DNA of 64,000 bases from Xiphophorus maculatus (taxonomy: Eukaryota; Chordata; Actinopteri; Cyprinodontiformes; Poeciliidae): NCBI RefSeq assembly GCF_002775205.1, contig NC_036456.1:24131968-24195967 (forward strand), in the 5' to 3' direction. The stretch's first letter is position 1; each line of letters begins with the position of its first letter. Both the position numbers and the translations under genes were made by a program. This document shows positions 44,268-54,683 of this stretch, one piece after another. Below the pieces are notes generated by a model that was not told where the DNA came from, did no database searches, and worked only from the letters and a program-made list of their open reading frames with translations.

Positions 44268-44830
44268 AGAGCATTGGAACTGACGTCACTGCGTGTGACG
44301 TTTACGTCGCTTGGCGCCATCTTGTATAGCGACAGACCAAAACAAACTTTATTCCAGCATCTTCATTGTGTTACCGACCGCAGTGAAGTTGTTTTCAAGT
44401 TGGATATTTGATATCCGCGCTCCGCGGAGTTAGGGGCGTTTAGCTCAAGGTTGATCCGATTTATGAACGCTGATTCCGGCCAGCTGTTCTCTACCGCTCC
44501 CTCCTCAACGCTCAGGGGTTCACATAGGGACCGTCCATTTCTGAACCAAACACTCCTGTAAATAAATGCCTTGTGACCAACTGATACAAAAACAGTGGTA
44601 ATTCATACTATTACAGGAGGCACACTATCCTCTATTAAAAATTTAAGTCATATTCAATATTTTAAATTATTTTAATATTGAATGATGTTTTCTTCAATAA
44701 CTGAAAATCAGTAATTTAAAAATTTCATAAAATGTATTTGTTACCTGTAATGTTCAATTACATAAAATTCTAGGACAGGATCTATTTCATTACATGTTCA
44801 CTTCTTACCTGAAATATGTTAAATACAATA
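44268..44830 (+). mobile_element. Left half of a DNA transposon, cut by the RTE element
   Basis: Matches 56540-57195 in unit B, beginning AGAGCATTGGAACTGACGTC. In unit B the element is complete to its inverted right end near 58460; here everything right of 44830 is replaced by the RTE insertion. Confidence 0.65.
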
Positions 44831-47800
44831 CAACCTCTCCTTGGGCTGCCACCTTATCGTGGTGGAGGGGTTTGAGTGCTCCAATGATCCTAGGAGCTAT
44901 GCTGTCTGGGGCTTCATGCCCCTGGTGGGGTCACCCAAGGCAGACAGGTCCTAGGTGAGGGACCAGACAAAGCGGAGCCCGAAGACCCCAATGACGGATA
45001 AAAACATTGGACTTGGCCTTCCCTCGCCCGGACGCGGGTCACCGGGGCCCCACTCTGGAGCCAGGGCTGGAGGGGGGGCACGATGGCGAGCGTCTGGTGG
45101 CCGGGCTTTAACCCATGGAGCCCGGCCAGGCTCAGCCCGAAGAGGAAACATGGGTCCCCCCTCCCATGGGCCCACCACCTGTGAGAGGGGCCAAAGGGGT
45201 CGGGTGCAGTGTGGGATGGGTGGCGGCAGAGGGAGGGGACCCTGGCGATCCGATCCTCGGTTGCAGAAGCTGGCTCTTGGGACGTGGAATGTCACCTCTC
45301 TGGTGGGGAAGGAGCCGGAGCTAGTGTGTGAGGTCGAGAGGTTCCGGCTAGAAATAGTCGGTCTCACCTCGACGCACGGCTCTGGTTCTGGAACCAGCCT
45401 CCTTGAGAGGGGCTGGACATACTTCCACTCTGGAGTTGCCCAAGGTGAGAGGCGTCGGGCAGGAGTGGGCATACTTGTTGCTCCCCATCTCGGCGCCTGT
45501 ACGTTGGGGTATACTCCGGTGAACGAGAGGGTAGCCTCTCTCCGCCTACGGGTGGGGGGACGGGTCCTGACTGTAGTTTGTGCTTACGGGCCGAACGACA
45601 GTTCAGATTACCCACCCTTTTTGGAGTCCTTAGAGGGGGTACTGGAGAGTGCTCCTCCGGGGGACTCCCTTGTTCTACTGGGGGACTTCAACGCTCACGT
45701 GGGCAATGACAGTGAGACCTGGAGGGGCGTGGTTGGGAGGAACGGCCCCCCCGATCTGAACTCGAATGGTGTTCTGTTGTTGGACTTCTGTGCTTGTCAT
45801 GGATTGTCCATATCGAACACCATGTTCAGGCATAAGGGTGTTCATATGTGCACTTGGCACCAGGACACCCTAGGCCGCAGTTCGATGATCGACTTTGTCG
45901 TCGTTTCATCGGATCTGCGGCCGTATGTCTTGGACACTCGGGTGAGGAGAGGTGCGGAGCTGTCCACTGACCACTACCTGGTGGTGAGTTGGCTCCGGTG
46001 GTGGGGGAGAAAGCCGGTCAGACCTGGCAGGCCCAAACGTGTTGTGAGGGTCTGCTGGGAACGTCTGGCGGAATCCCCTGTGAGACGGAACTTTAACTCC
46101 CATCTCCGGCAAAACTTTGAACACGTCCCGGAGGAGGTGGGGGACATGGAGTCTGAGTGGACTGTGTTCCGTGCCTCCATTGTCGAGGCGGCCGGTCGGA
46201 GCTGTGGCCGCAAGGTTGTCGGTGCCTGTCGCGGCGGCAACCCTCGTACCCGTTGGTGGACACCTTCGGTGAGGGATGCCGTCAGGCTGAAGAAAGAGTC
46301 CTACCGGGCCTTTTTGGCCTGTGGGACTCCGGAAGCAGCTGATGGGTACCGGCAGGCGAAGCGGCATGCGGCTCGGGTGGTTGCTGAGGCAAAAACTCGG
46401 GCGTGGGAGGAGTTTGGAGAGGCCATGGAGAAAGACGTCCGTACGGCTTTGAGGCGATTCTGGTCCACCATCCGGCGTCTCGGGGGGGGGGGGGGGGGGG
46501 GGGGGGAGAAGCAGTACGGCACCAACACTGTTTATAGTGGGGATGGTGTGCTGCTGACTTCTACTCGGGACGTTGTGGGCCGGTGGGCAGAGTACTTCGA
46601 AGACCTCCTCAATCCCACCAACATGCCTTCTATTGAAGAAGCTGAGCCTGGGGACTCTGGGTTGGGCTCTCCAATCTCTGGGGACGAGGTCGCCGAGGTG
46701 GTTGAGAAGCTCCTCGGTGGCAAGGCTCCGGGGGTGGATGAGATCCGCCCGGAGTTCCTTAAGGCTCTGGATGTTGTAGGGTTGTGTTGGCTGACGCGAC
46801 TCTGCAATATCGCATTGACATCGGGGGCAGTTCCCCTGGACTGGCAGACCGGGGTGGTGGTCCCCCTGTTCAAAAAGGGGGACCGGAGGGTGTGCTCCAA
46901 TTATAGAGGGGTCACACTCTTAAGCCTCCCTGGCAAGGTCTATTCAGGGGTCCTGGAGAGGAGGGTCCGTCGGATAGTCGAACCTCGGATCTAGGAAGAG
47001 CAGTGTGGTTTTCGTCCTGGTCGTGGAACACTGGACCAGCTCTACACCCTCGGCAGGGTCCTGGAGGGTGCATGGGAGTTCGCCCAACCAGTCTACATGT
47101 GTTTTGTGGACTTGGAGAAGGCGTTCGACTGTGTCCCTCGGGGAGCCCTGTGGGGGGTTTTCCGGGAGTATGGGGTACCGGGCCCTTTGATACGGGCTGT
47201 CAGGTCCCTGTATGACCGGTGTCAGAGTCTGGTCCGCATTGCCGGCAGTAAGTCGGGCTCGTTTCCGGTGAGAGTTGGACTCCGCCAGGGCTGCCCTTTG
47301 TCACCGATTCTGTTCATTACTTTCATGGACAGAATTTCTAGGCGCAGCCAAGGTGTTGAGGGGATCCGATTTGGTGGCCTTAGGATCTCATCTCTGCTTT
47401 TTGCAGACGATGTGGTCCTTTTGGCTTCATCAGATCGTGATCTGCAGCTCTCGCTGGAGCGGTTCGCAGCCGAGTGTGAAGCGGCCGGGATGGGTATCAG
47501 TGCCTCCAAATCCGAGGCCATGGTCTTGAGCCGGAAAAGGGTAGAGTGCCTTCTCCGGGTCAGGGGGGGTGTCCTGCCCCAAGTGGAGGAGTTCAAGTAT
47601 CTCGGGATCTTGTTCACGAATGAGGGAAGAAGGGAGCGGGAGATCGACAGGCGGATTGGCGCAGCGTCTGCTGTCAAGCGGGCGCTGTACCGGTCCGTCG
47701 TGGTGAAGAGAGAGCTGAGCCAAAAAGCGAAGCTCTCGATTTACCGGTCGATCTACGTTCCCACCCTCATCTATGGTCATGAGCTTTGGGTCATGACCGA

Positions 47801-48224
47801 AAGAACGAGATCGCGGATACAAGCGGCCGAAATGGGTTTTCTCCGTAGGGTGGCTGGGCTCTCCCTTAGAGATAGGGTGAGAAGCTCAGTCATCCGGGAG
47901 GGAGTCAGAGTAGAGCCGCTGCTCCTTCACATCGAGAGGAGCCAGTTGAGGTGGCTCGGGCATCTGGCCAGGATGCCTCCTGGACGCCTCCCTGGTGAGG
48001 TGTTCCGGGCACGTCCCACCGGGAGGAGGCCCTGGGGAAGACCCAGGACACGCTGGAGGGACTATGTCTCTCGGCTGGGAACACCTCGGGATTCCCCCGG
48101 AGGAGCTAGAAGAAGTGGCTGGGGAGAGGGAAGTCTGGGCCTCCCTTCTGAAGTTGCTACCCCCGCGACCCGACCTCGGATAAGCGGAAGAAGATGGATG
48201 GATGGATGGATGGATGGATGGATG
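44831..48224 (+). mobile_element. RTE-clade (Rex3/Expander-like) retrotransposon, near full length
   Basis: One frame from the ATG at 44955 to the stop at 48240-48242 is broken only by a TAG at 46992-46994, where a C-to-T change would explain it (CAG before GAAGAGCAGTG). Domains: apurinic endonuclease ([38 protein letters not shown]), reverse transcriptase ([25 protein letters not shown], then CGFRPGRGT, FVDLEKAFDCVPR, GLRQGCPLSPILF, catalytic FADD near 47400), a C-terminal domain ending LGTPRDSPGG, and a GGAT tail typical of fish RTE elements. A 125-bp GC-rich leader precedes the frame. A run of 25 G (46482-46506) encodes polyglycine and may be mis-sized. GC content and codon use contrast sharply with the AT-rich host, and the element looks young. 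Confidence 0.9.
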
Positions 48225-48297
48225 TTTTCCCTTAACATATAATTACCCAGTAATATTTTTACTTTTACTGTCTACTTAATATCTTTTTATACAAAAA

Positions 48298-48359
48298 CAC
48301 GGTGGACCGCCTCGGCGCCCCGCCCACCGGGCTTAGCAAGTTTTCTGGGGGAAACCCTG
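48298..48359 (-). mobile_element. hAT terminal fragment
   Basis: Minus strand begins CAGGGTTTCCCCCAGAAAAC, a terminus I recognise from fish hAT elements, followed by a GC-rich stretch. It is duplicated at 58945-59008 in unit B. The other end is not found nearby. Confidence 0.5.
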
Positions 48360-50108
48360 CAGTCTACCCACGTCTCTTGGAAAAAACTGTGTGAAAAATA
48401 GACACTTGCTTTTTTCTCCCTTTCTCTCTTGTTTTGGAAACCTGACTTTACTTCATGGTAATTACTTCTATTCCACCAAACAGGAATTGGCTTTAACTTC
48501 TGTCAAGAAGGTTTGGTTTCTGCCAAAACTTTATCAATGGAGCTGAACTGAGCCTGACTGAACATAATACAGAGTCTTTCTCAATGTTCTGCTTGGTGGC
48601 GATTTGCAGAATTGATTGGAATGCAAAGCGCCGATGGGTTTGTCATTGCAACATACGCCAGAGCGTTGTTGAGGCGCATGGGCCATTCGAGGTTGCTTAC
48701 AACTTTAATTTTTGTTGCTACAGTAATAAAGAACAGATGTTTATGCAAATGAGGATCGGAATGAAGACATGAAACCAAAATCATCAACAGAGTTTAAACT
48801 GCTCAGTTTCTTTTTTAATGTGCATTAGAAAACAAGCTGCTCTATGCATTAAATGCATAGAGTAGTTCCTTAGTGTATAAGACTCTAAGGAACTATAACA
48901 GGACTAAATCAAGCTGCTGTTTGAACTATTTTTGTCTTGGAGCCACTAGGTTTAATTATCGCCATCTTGCTTTCTCGCCTGGAGATCCATAGTATGTTTT
49001 GACTGATTTCTTGACCCCTTCCAGTCAGAAAGACTAAAGTGGTTAAGTACATTTTCATAATTATACATTTGTAATTTTAGTCTTCGGATCACTTGAAAAG
49101 GCTTTAAGTGATTAAAATCAATACTTCCTTCTTTTACTCACATTTAAAAGCTTTTGTATTGTGTTTTGTGCAGATCTCTCACAGTGCTGGGTGTGTAAAG
49201 AGGAGGAGGTTCTCAATGAATTCAGCAACCAGGAGACTAAGTCCACTTCAGATATAGAAGAACCAGTACATCAAGAGTCCAAAGAGGAAGAGAAGCAATT
49301 CTGCATCAGTCAGGATGAAGAGCATCTTGTGCTGAAACAGGAGACTGATGACATTTTGGTGAATCCTCTTAATGTGCAAAGAATCCACAATGAAACAGAA
49401 CCACAGAGGAACCAACTCATCTCTCATGGCTCTGCTGAGGATGAGAACCAGGATCAGGAAGGAAGCAATTCTGAAGACCCAGGAAAAGAGAGAAAGGAAG
49501 AACAGAAACAAAAGGAGAGATTTGAGAAAATCAAAGAGCAGAAAGGCAGAACTGACACTGAAAAGCAAAAAAAGCACAAGAAAGCTCACGCAGAGCAAAA
49601 ATTATATTCTTGTAAAATTTGTGATAAAACATTTTCTGGAAACCGTAACTTGATGAGACACATGAAAACTCACACAGGAGAAAAACCTTTCACTTGTTCA
49701 ATCTGTGGAAAACGTTTCACACAAAAAGGACATTTAACTCAGCACATGAGAATTCACACAGGTGAGAAGCCTTTCTCCTGTGGAACCTGTGGAAAAAGTT
49801 TCAGACAACAAAATGGTTTAATTTATCACATGAGAATTCACACAGGTGAGACGCCTTTCACATGTGGGAACTGTGGAAAAAGCTTCTCTCGAAAAGCTCA
49901 ATTAAATAATCACATGATAATTCACACTGGTGAGAAGCCTTTCTCATGTGGGAGCTGTGGAAAAAGTTTCAACGATAAAGGCCAATTAAATGTACATATG
50001 AGAATTCACACAGGTGAGAAGCCTTTTTCCTGTGGGACCTGTGGAAAATGTTTTACCCATAAATACACTTTGAATGTTCATATGAGAATTCACACAGGTG
50101 AGAAGCCT

Positions 50109-50360
50109 TTCTGCTGTGGGACTTGTGGAAAGAGTTTCACCCAAAAGGGCAGTTTAGATGTTCACATGAGAATTCACAGAGGTGAGAAGCCTTTCTGCTG
50201 TGGGACTTGTGGAAAGAGTTTCACCCAAAAGGGCAGTTTAGATGTTCACATGAGAATTCACAGAGGTGAGAAGCCTTTCTGCTGTGGGACTTGTGGAAAG
50301 AGTTTCACCCAAAAGTGCAGTTTAGATGTTCACATGAGAATTCACAGAGGTGAGAAGCCT
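50109..50360 (+). repeat. Three tandem 84-bp zinc-finger units
   Basis: Units start at 50109, 50193 and 50277 and encode [20 protein letters not shown]-type fingers with the rare HRGEKP linker. Units 1 and 2 look identical; unit 3 differs by one visible base (GGC to TGC). ZNF-8 has only one related finger here. Confidence 0.9.
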
Positions 50361-51788
50361 TTCTCCTGTGGAACCTGTGGAAAAGGTTTCTCTATAAAAA
50401 GTAATTTAAAAGTTCAGGTGAAAATTCACACTGGTGAGAAGCCTTTCTCTTGTGGGGCTTGTGGAAAGAGTTACAGTGATAGAGGGACGTTAACTCAGCA
50501 CATGAGAATTCACACAGGTGAGAAGCCTTTCTCCTGTGGGGCTTGTGGAAAAGGTTTCTCTAAAAAAGTTCATTTAAATGTTCATGTGAAAATTCACACT
50601 GGTGAGAAGCCATTCTCTTGTGGGACTTGTGGAAAAAGTTTCCCAATAGGGGCAGTTTAAATGTTCATATGAGAATTCACACAGGTGAGAAGCCTTTCTC
50701 CTGTGGGACCTGTGGAAAATGTTTTACCCATAAAAACACTTTAAATGTTCATATGAGAATTCACACAGGTGAGAAGCCTTTTTCTTGTGGTACTTGTGGA
50801 AAAAGTTTCTCTCGAAAAGATAAATTAAATAATCATATGAAAATTCACACAAGTGAGAAACCCTTCTCTTGTGGAACATGTGGAAAAAGTTACAGTGGCA
50901 GAAGGACCTTAATTCAGCACATGAGAATTCACACAGGTGAGAAGCCTTTCTCTTGTGGTACATGTGGAAAAAGTTTCACCTTGAAAACAACTTTACATAG
51001 TCATATGAGAATTCACACAGGTGAGAAGCCTTTCTCTTGTGGGGCTTGTGGAAAAAGTTTCACCCGTAAGGGCAGTTTAAATGTTCATATGATAATTCAC
51101 ACAGGTGAGAAGCCTTTCTCTTGTGGGGTTTGTGGAAAAAGTTTCACCCGTAAGGGCAGTTTAAATGTTCATATGAGAATTCACACAGGTGAGAAGCCTT
51201 TCTCCTGTGGAACCTGTGGAAAAAGTTTCTCTAAAAAAGTTCATTTAAATGTTCACATGAGAATTCACACAGGTGAGAAGCCTTTCTCTTGTGGTACATG
51301 TGGAAAAAGTTTCACCTTGAAAACAACTTTAAATAATCATATGAGAATTCACACAGGTGAGAAGCCTTTCTCTTGTGGAACCTGTGGAAAAAGTTACAGT
51401 GTCAGAAGTACTTTAATTCAGCACACGAGAATGCACACAGGTGAGAAGCCTTTCTCTTGTGGTACATGTGGAAAAAGTTTCACCTGGAAAACAACTTTAA
51501 ATAATCATGAGAATTCACACAGGTGAGAAGCCTTTCTCTTGTGGAACCTGTGGAAAAAGTTACAGTGACAGAAGGACTTTAACTCAGCACATGAGAATTC
51601 ACACAGGAGAGAAGCCTTTCTCATGTGGGAACTGTGGGACGAATTACCGTCTAAGAACGACTTTAACTCGGCACATGAGTATTCACACAGGTGAGAAGCC
51701 TTTCTCATGTGGGACCTGTGGAAAAAGTTTCAGGATGAAAAGACAATTACTTAAACACATGAAGATTCATGTGGGTGCGAAACAGTGA

Positions 51789-53002
51789 TGTGCGGTGAGG
51801 TTCATAGCTGGTGAGGCACTGCCTTATGATGTATAAATACAGACATCATGCATGTTATTGTTTAGGTACAGACATTTTGCGCATGCATACAACGCTGGAG
51901 GGCAAAAAGACAATTCTTTTACATGTCTTCCATAGCTGCGTTTACTAGATGTAACTTAGAAATGTAGGTATTATGGGTTGTTGTTATGTTGCTGTACAGT
52001 GTTTTAAGATCTTGTTCAATGTGCCCCTTTTTAACTTTGAACCCCTGCCCCTTCAAAGGTCTCTGCACGGCCCTGTTCATATGTATGGTAAGCTTTATTA
52101 TTTTTTACCCCCTAGCTTGGTTGTCCCCAGAGTGCTAATGTTGTTAGCAGCTAACTTAGTGTTGAGTCCTGGACAGAAAATATGTTTATTCAGTGGGACT
52201 TCCATGCTAGAAAAAAAGCTGAATAAATTAAATATAACCTACCCAGCCATACAGTCTTTTCCTGACCCCCATCAGAATTTCTTGCAGCATCCGAGTCACA
52301 TGTCTGAAGCCCAGAAATTGAACGCTGTGATGTTTGTTTGAAAGGAAGAAAACTCAAATATTATTGAGATTACTGAGATCTCAATCAAAATCACATTTTG
52401 ATTGAGAGCTAACAGCAGAGAGATTTTTATTTTCCCAAATGTTTGTTCCTCAGAAGTCATTGTTAAAATTCTGCTGTGAAAATGTGTTTGTACATGCTCT
52501 ACACAACCAGGTTCATAACAGTATATTGGTATTTTATACAGCTGCAAAATGACTTTTGTTTCTTAGCATTGAGGAGCTTCAGTTAAACACATTTTGTTCC
52601 TTTGGGAGGCTTCACAGTGTTTTCCTCTGTTATTTTATATTTCTAACATATTTTCTTTGTATGTTTTTAAATGAGTGATTAATAACATCTCTTTGCTCAG
52701 GTACATGTATGATGATACAAGCAAAATAATTACTTTGTCTTTGTGGCTTTAATTAAAGTTATGTCTTCTTCTTACATCTTGTCTCTTCAGTGACCTTTCA
52801 TGTTTTCACTTCTTTCTATGGAAACATGAACCTTTTTTCACAAGATTCTGTTATTATTAATATTTTCAGGTCAAAACAACATTTCACTGTGTTCCTCTAA
52901 AATATATGTAGTCATTCAGTGTTTAACTTTAAAACTGAATCACAACCTACAAAACTACAACTTGATATAGTTATATAGTTTATAGTATAGTATAGTTTAT
53001 AG
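51789..53002. other. 3' flank of ZNF-7 up to the tandem junction
   Basis: No gene. Sequence is nearly identical to 62074-63290 after ZNF-8. It ends in a TATAG-rich stretch (about 52968-53002) joined directly to LINE sequence. Confidence 0.75.
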
Positions 53003-54520
53003 TATAGTTTTGCCTGATAACTGGAAGGAAGCTATTATTATTCCTATATGCAAACCTGGGAAAGATCCATGTTTAACTGAAAGTTATAGACCAATAGCCC
53101 TAACGTCGTGTTTAGGTAAAGTTATGGAGAAAATGGTAAATAATAGGTTAGTATATTTCTTAGAATCCAAGGGGAAGATAAAGGAATACCAATTTGGATT
53201 TAGGAAAGGAAGAAGTATGATTGATTCAGCAATATGTTTGGAACATGAAGTTAGACGAGCTCAAGTTACTAAAGAGAGTGTGATAGCAGTGTTCTTGGAT
53301 GTGGAAAAGGCTTATGATATGTTGTGGAAAGAAGGGTTGCTGATTAAATTAAAACTAACAGGTATAAAGGGTAAAATGTTTAGATGGATTAAAAATTTCT
53401 TAACTGAAGGAAAGTTAAGAGTGAAAATAGAAGGGGAAATTAGTTCAGAGTATCAAGTGGAAAATGGAAGTTTATAAAGTTCAAATTATTTCGGTAGTTG
53501 TCTCTCCTGCCATCCCACCATGGGTTTTAGAACAGGCTGAAGTTGACTTAATATTATTGGATAAGGGAAGAGAGATGGAAAAGAATGAAGTGGAAAATTA
53601 TATTAATAAAGAATATTCAAAATATATCCAAGTATATACAGATGCTTCAAAAATGTCAAATAATCAAATAGAGATAGCATTTATTGCTCCAGATTTAAAT
53701 GTTATGGAAAATAAAAGAATTAGTGATAAACTAACAGTGTATACAGGCGAATTAATGGCAATTTTAATAGCCTTAGAATGGATAGAGGGAATAGGAAGAG
53801 GAAAGTTTGTAATTTGTTCAGATTCTAGTAGTGCATTAATTAGTATACAAGGAATGAAATCGGAAGTTAGGCAAGATATTGTAGAGGATATAGTTCAGAT
53901 AATTTTCAGGGTTAAGAAGAAAGGATCTCAGATTAAATTAATTTGGATTCCTGCTCACATCGGTGTTGTAGGAAATGAATTGGCAGATAGTTTTGCTAAG
54001 AGAGCCTCTAATAAGGAAATTGTTGAGTTAAATATTAAAATAAGTAGGAATGAGATAAAAAGTGTTGTTAAGGAGTACATGAAGGAAAAATGGCAAGAAC
54101 AGTGGGATAGAGGAGAAAAAGGGAGATTTTATTATAAAATTCAAAAAAGAGTTGGGGGGTATAGAAAAGGTAATAGGAATAGAAGGGAAGAAGATATTAT
54201 TTCCAGAATCAGATTTGGGCACACAAGGTTAAATAGTACTCTTAAGTTAATTAATAAACACAGAACAGGTTGTTATAAATATTGTGGAGAGATGGAAACA
54301 ATACAGCATGTATTTTTAGAATGCAATAAGTATGTAAGGGAGAGAGAGATGTTGGTTAATGAGTTGAATAATTGTAAATTAGATTTAGAAGAAATATTTC
54401 AGAAATCATCAGGAGATATAATATTTGAGAGTGTTTTTAGATTTCTAAGAAGAACGGGTATTATGGGGAAGGTATAAGCGTGTGATCCCTACTCCAACCT
54501 GGAGGGTGGCGGTAATGCAC
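53003..54520 (+). mobile_element. I/Nimb-like LINE, copy 2 (3' half, internally deleted)
   Basis: Starts abruptly at PDNWKEAIIIPICKPGKD of the reverse transcriptase, directly after the TATAG stretch. It shares with copy 1 the exact internal deletion that removes the catalytic region (GGAAGTTTATAAAG at 53466). The RNase H frame 53464-54477 is open to the element's natural end, including the CCHC block CYKYCGEMETIQHVFLECNK. The 3' end again runs into the promoter of the next zinc-finger gene. Confidence 0.8.
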
Positions 54521-54683
54521 CTGTAAGTTGTTTGCCAACCGCCATAAAACAAGAAAAAGAAGAAAAAGAAGGCGGGGAAGATAAAATCAGAGCACACGGG
54601 CTAGCCTTAGCTTTTCCTTTGTTAGACGGTGGTTTGAAGAAGAGTTTGAGTTTAAGCTAAATATTTCCGTGTTTTCAGTGAAA

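Larger units (their letters stand above)
42421..51788 (+). pseudogene. ZNF-7: 26-finger C2H2 gene with two frameshifts
   Basis: Exon 1 is 42421-42589 (intact, 169 nt, donor TTG|GTACG). Exon 2 starts at 49174 after GTTTTGTGCAG. It has a short acidic region without the 36-bp repeat ([14 protein letters not shown]), then the [17 protein letters not shown] block and an array of 26 finger positions. One base is lost near 50643 inside finger 13 (stop at 50658-50660) and two near 51508 in finger 23; the net loss of three restores the original frame to the true stop at 51786-51788. As read, the product ends after 12 fingers, one of which has its first His replaced by Gln (VQVKIH). Three tandem 84-bp fingers at 50109-50360 are almost identical. 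The indels could be recent mutations or assembly errors. Its upstream promoter is LINE sequence. Confidence 0.8.
37204..53002 (+). repeat. Tandem unit A (ZNF-7 unit)
   Basis: From inside the LINE (TTTTGCCTGATAACTGG, 37206) through ZNF-7 to the same LINE text at 53006. Unit B (53003-63290) repeats this order. Unit A is longer because it holds a 3.5-kb TIR transposon and a 3.4-kb RTE element, although it lacks 1.67 kb that unit B has. Confidence 0.85.

Noticed and set aside
44951-47822. Many overlapping frames on both strands in the RTE element
   Set aside because: Shadows of the single RTE reading frame, caused by its high GC content.
48581-48787. Frames on both strands repeated at 59227-59433
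   Set aside because: Located in the introns of ZNF-7 and ZNF-8, similar only because of the tandem duplication, with no known domain.
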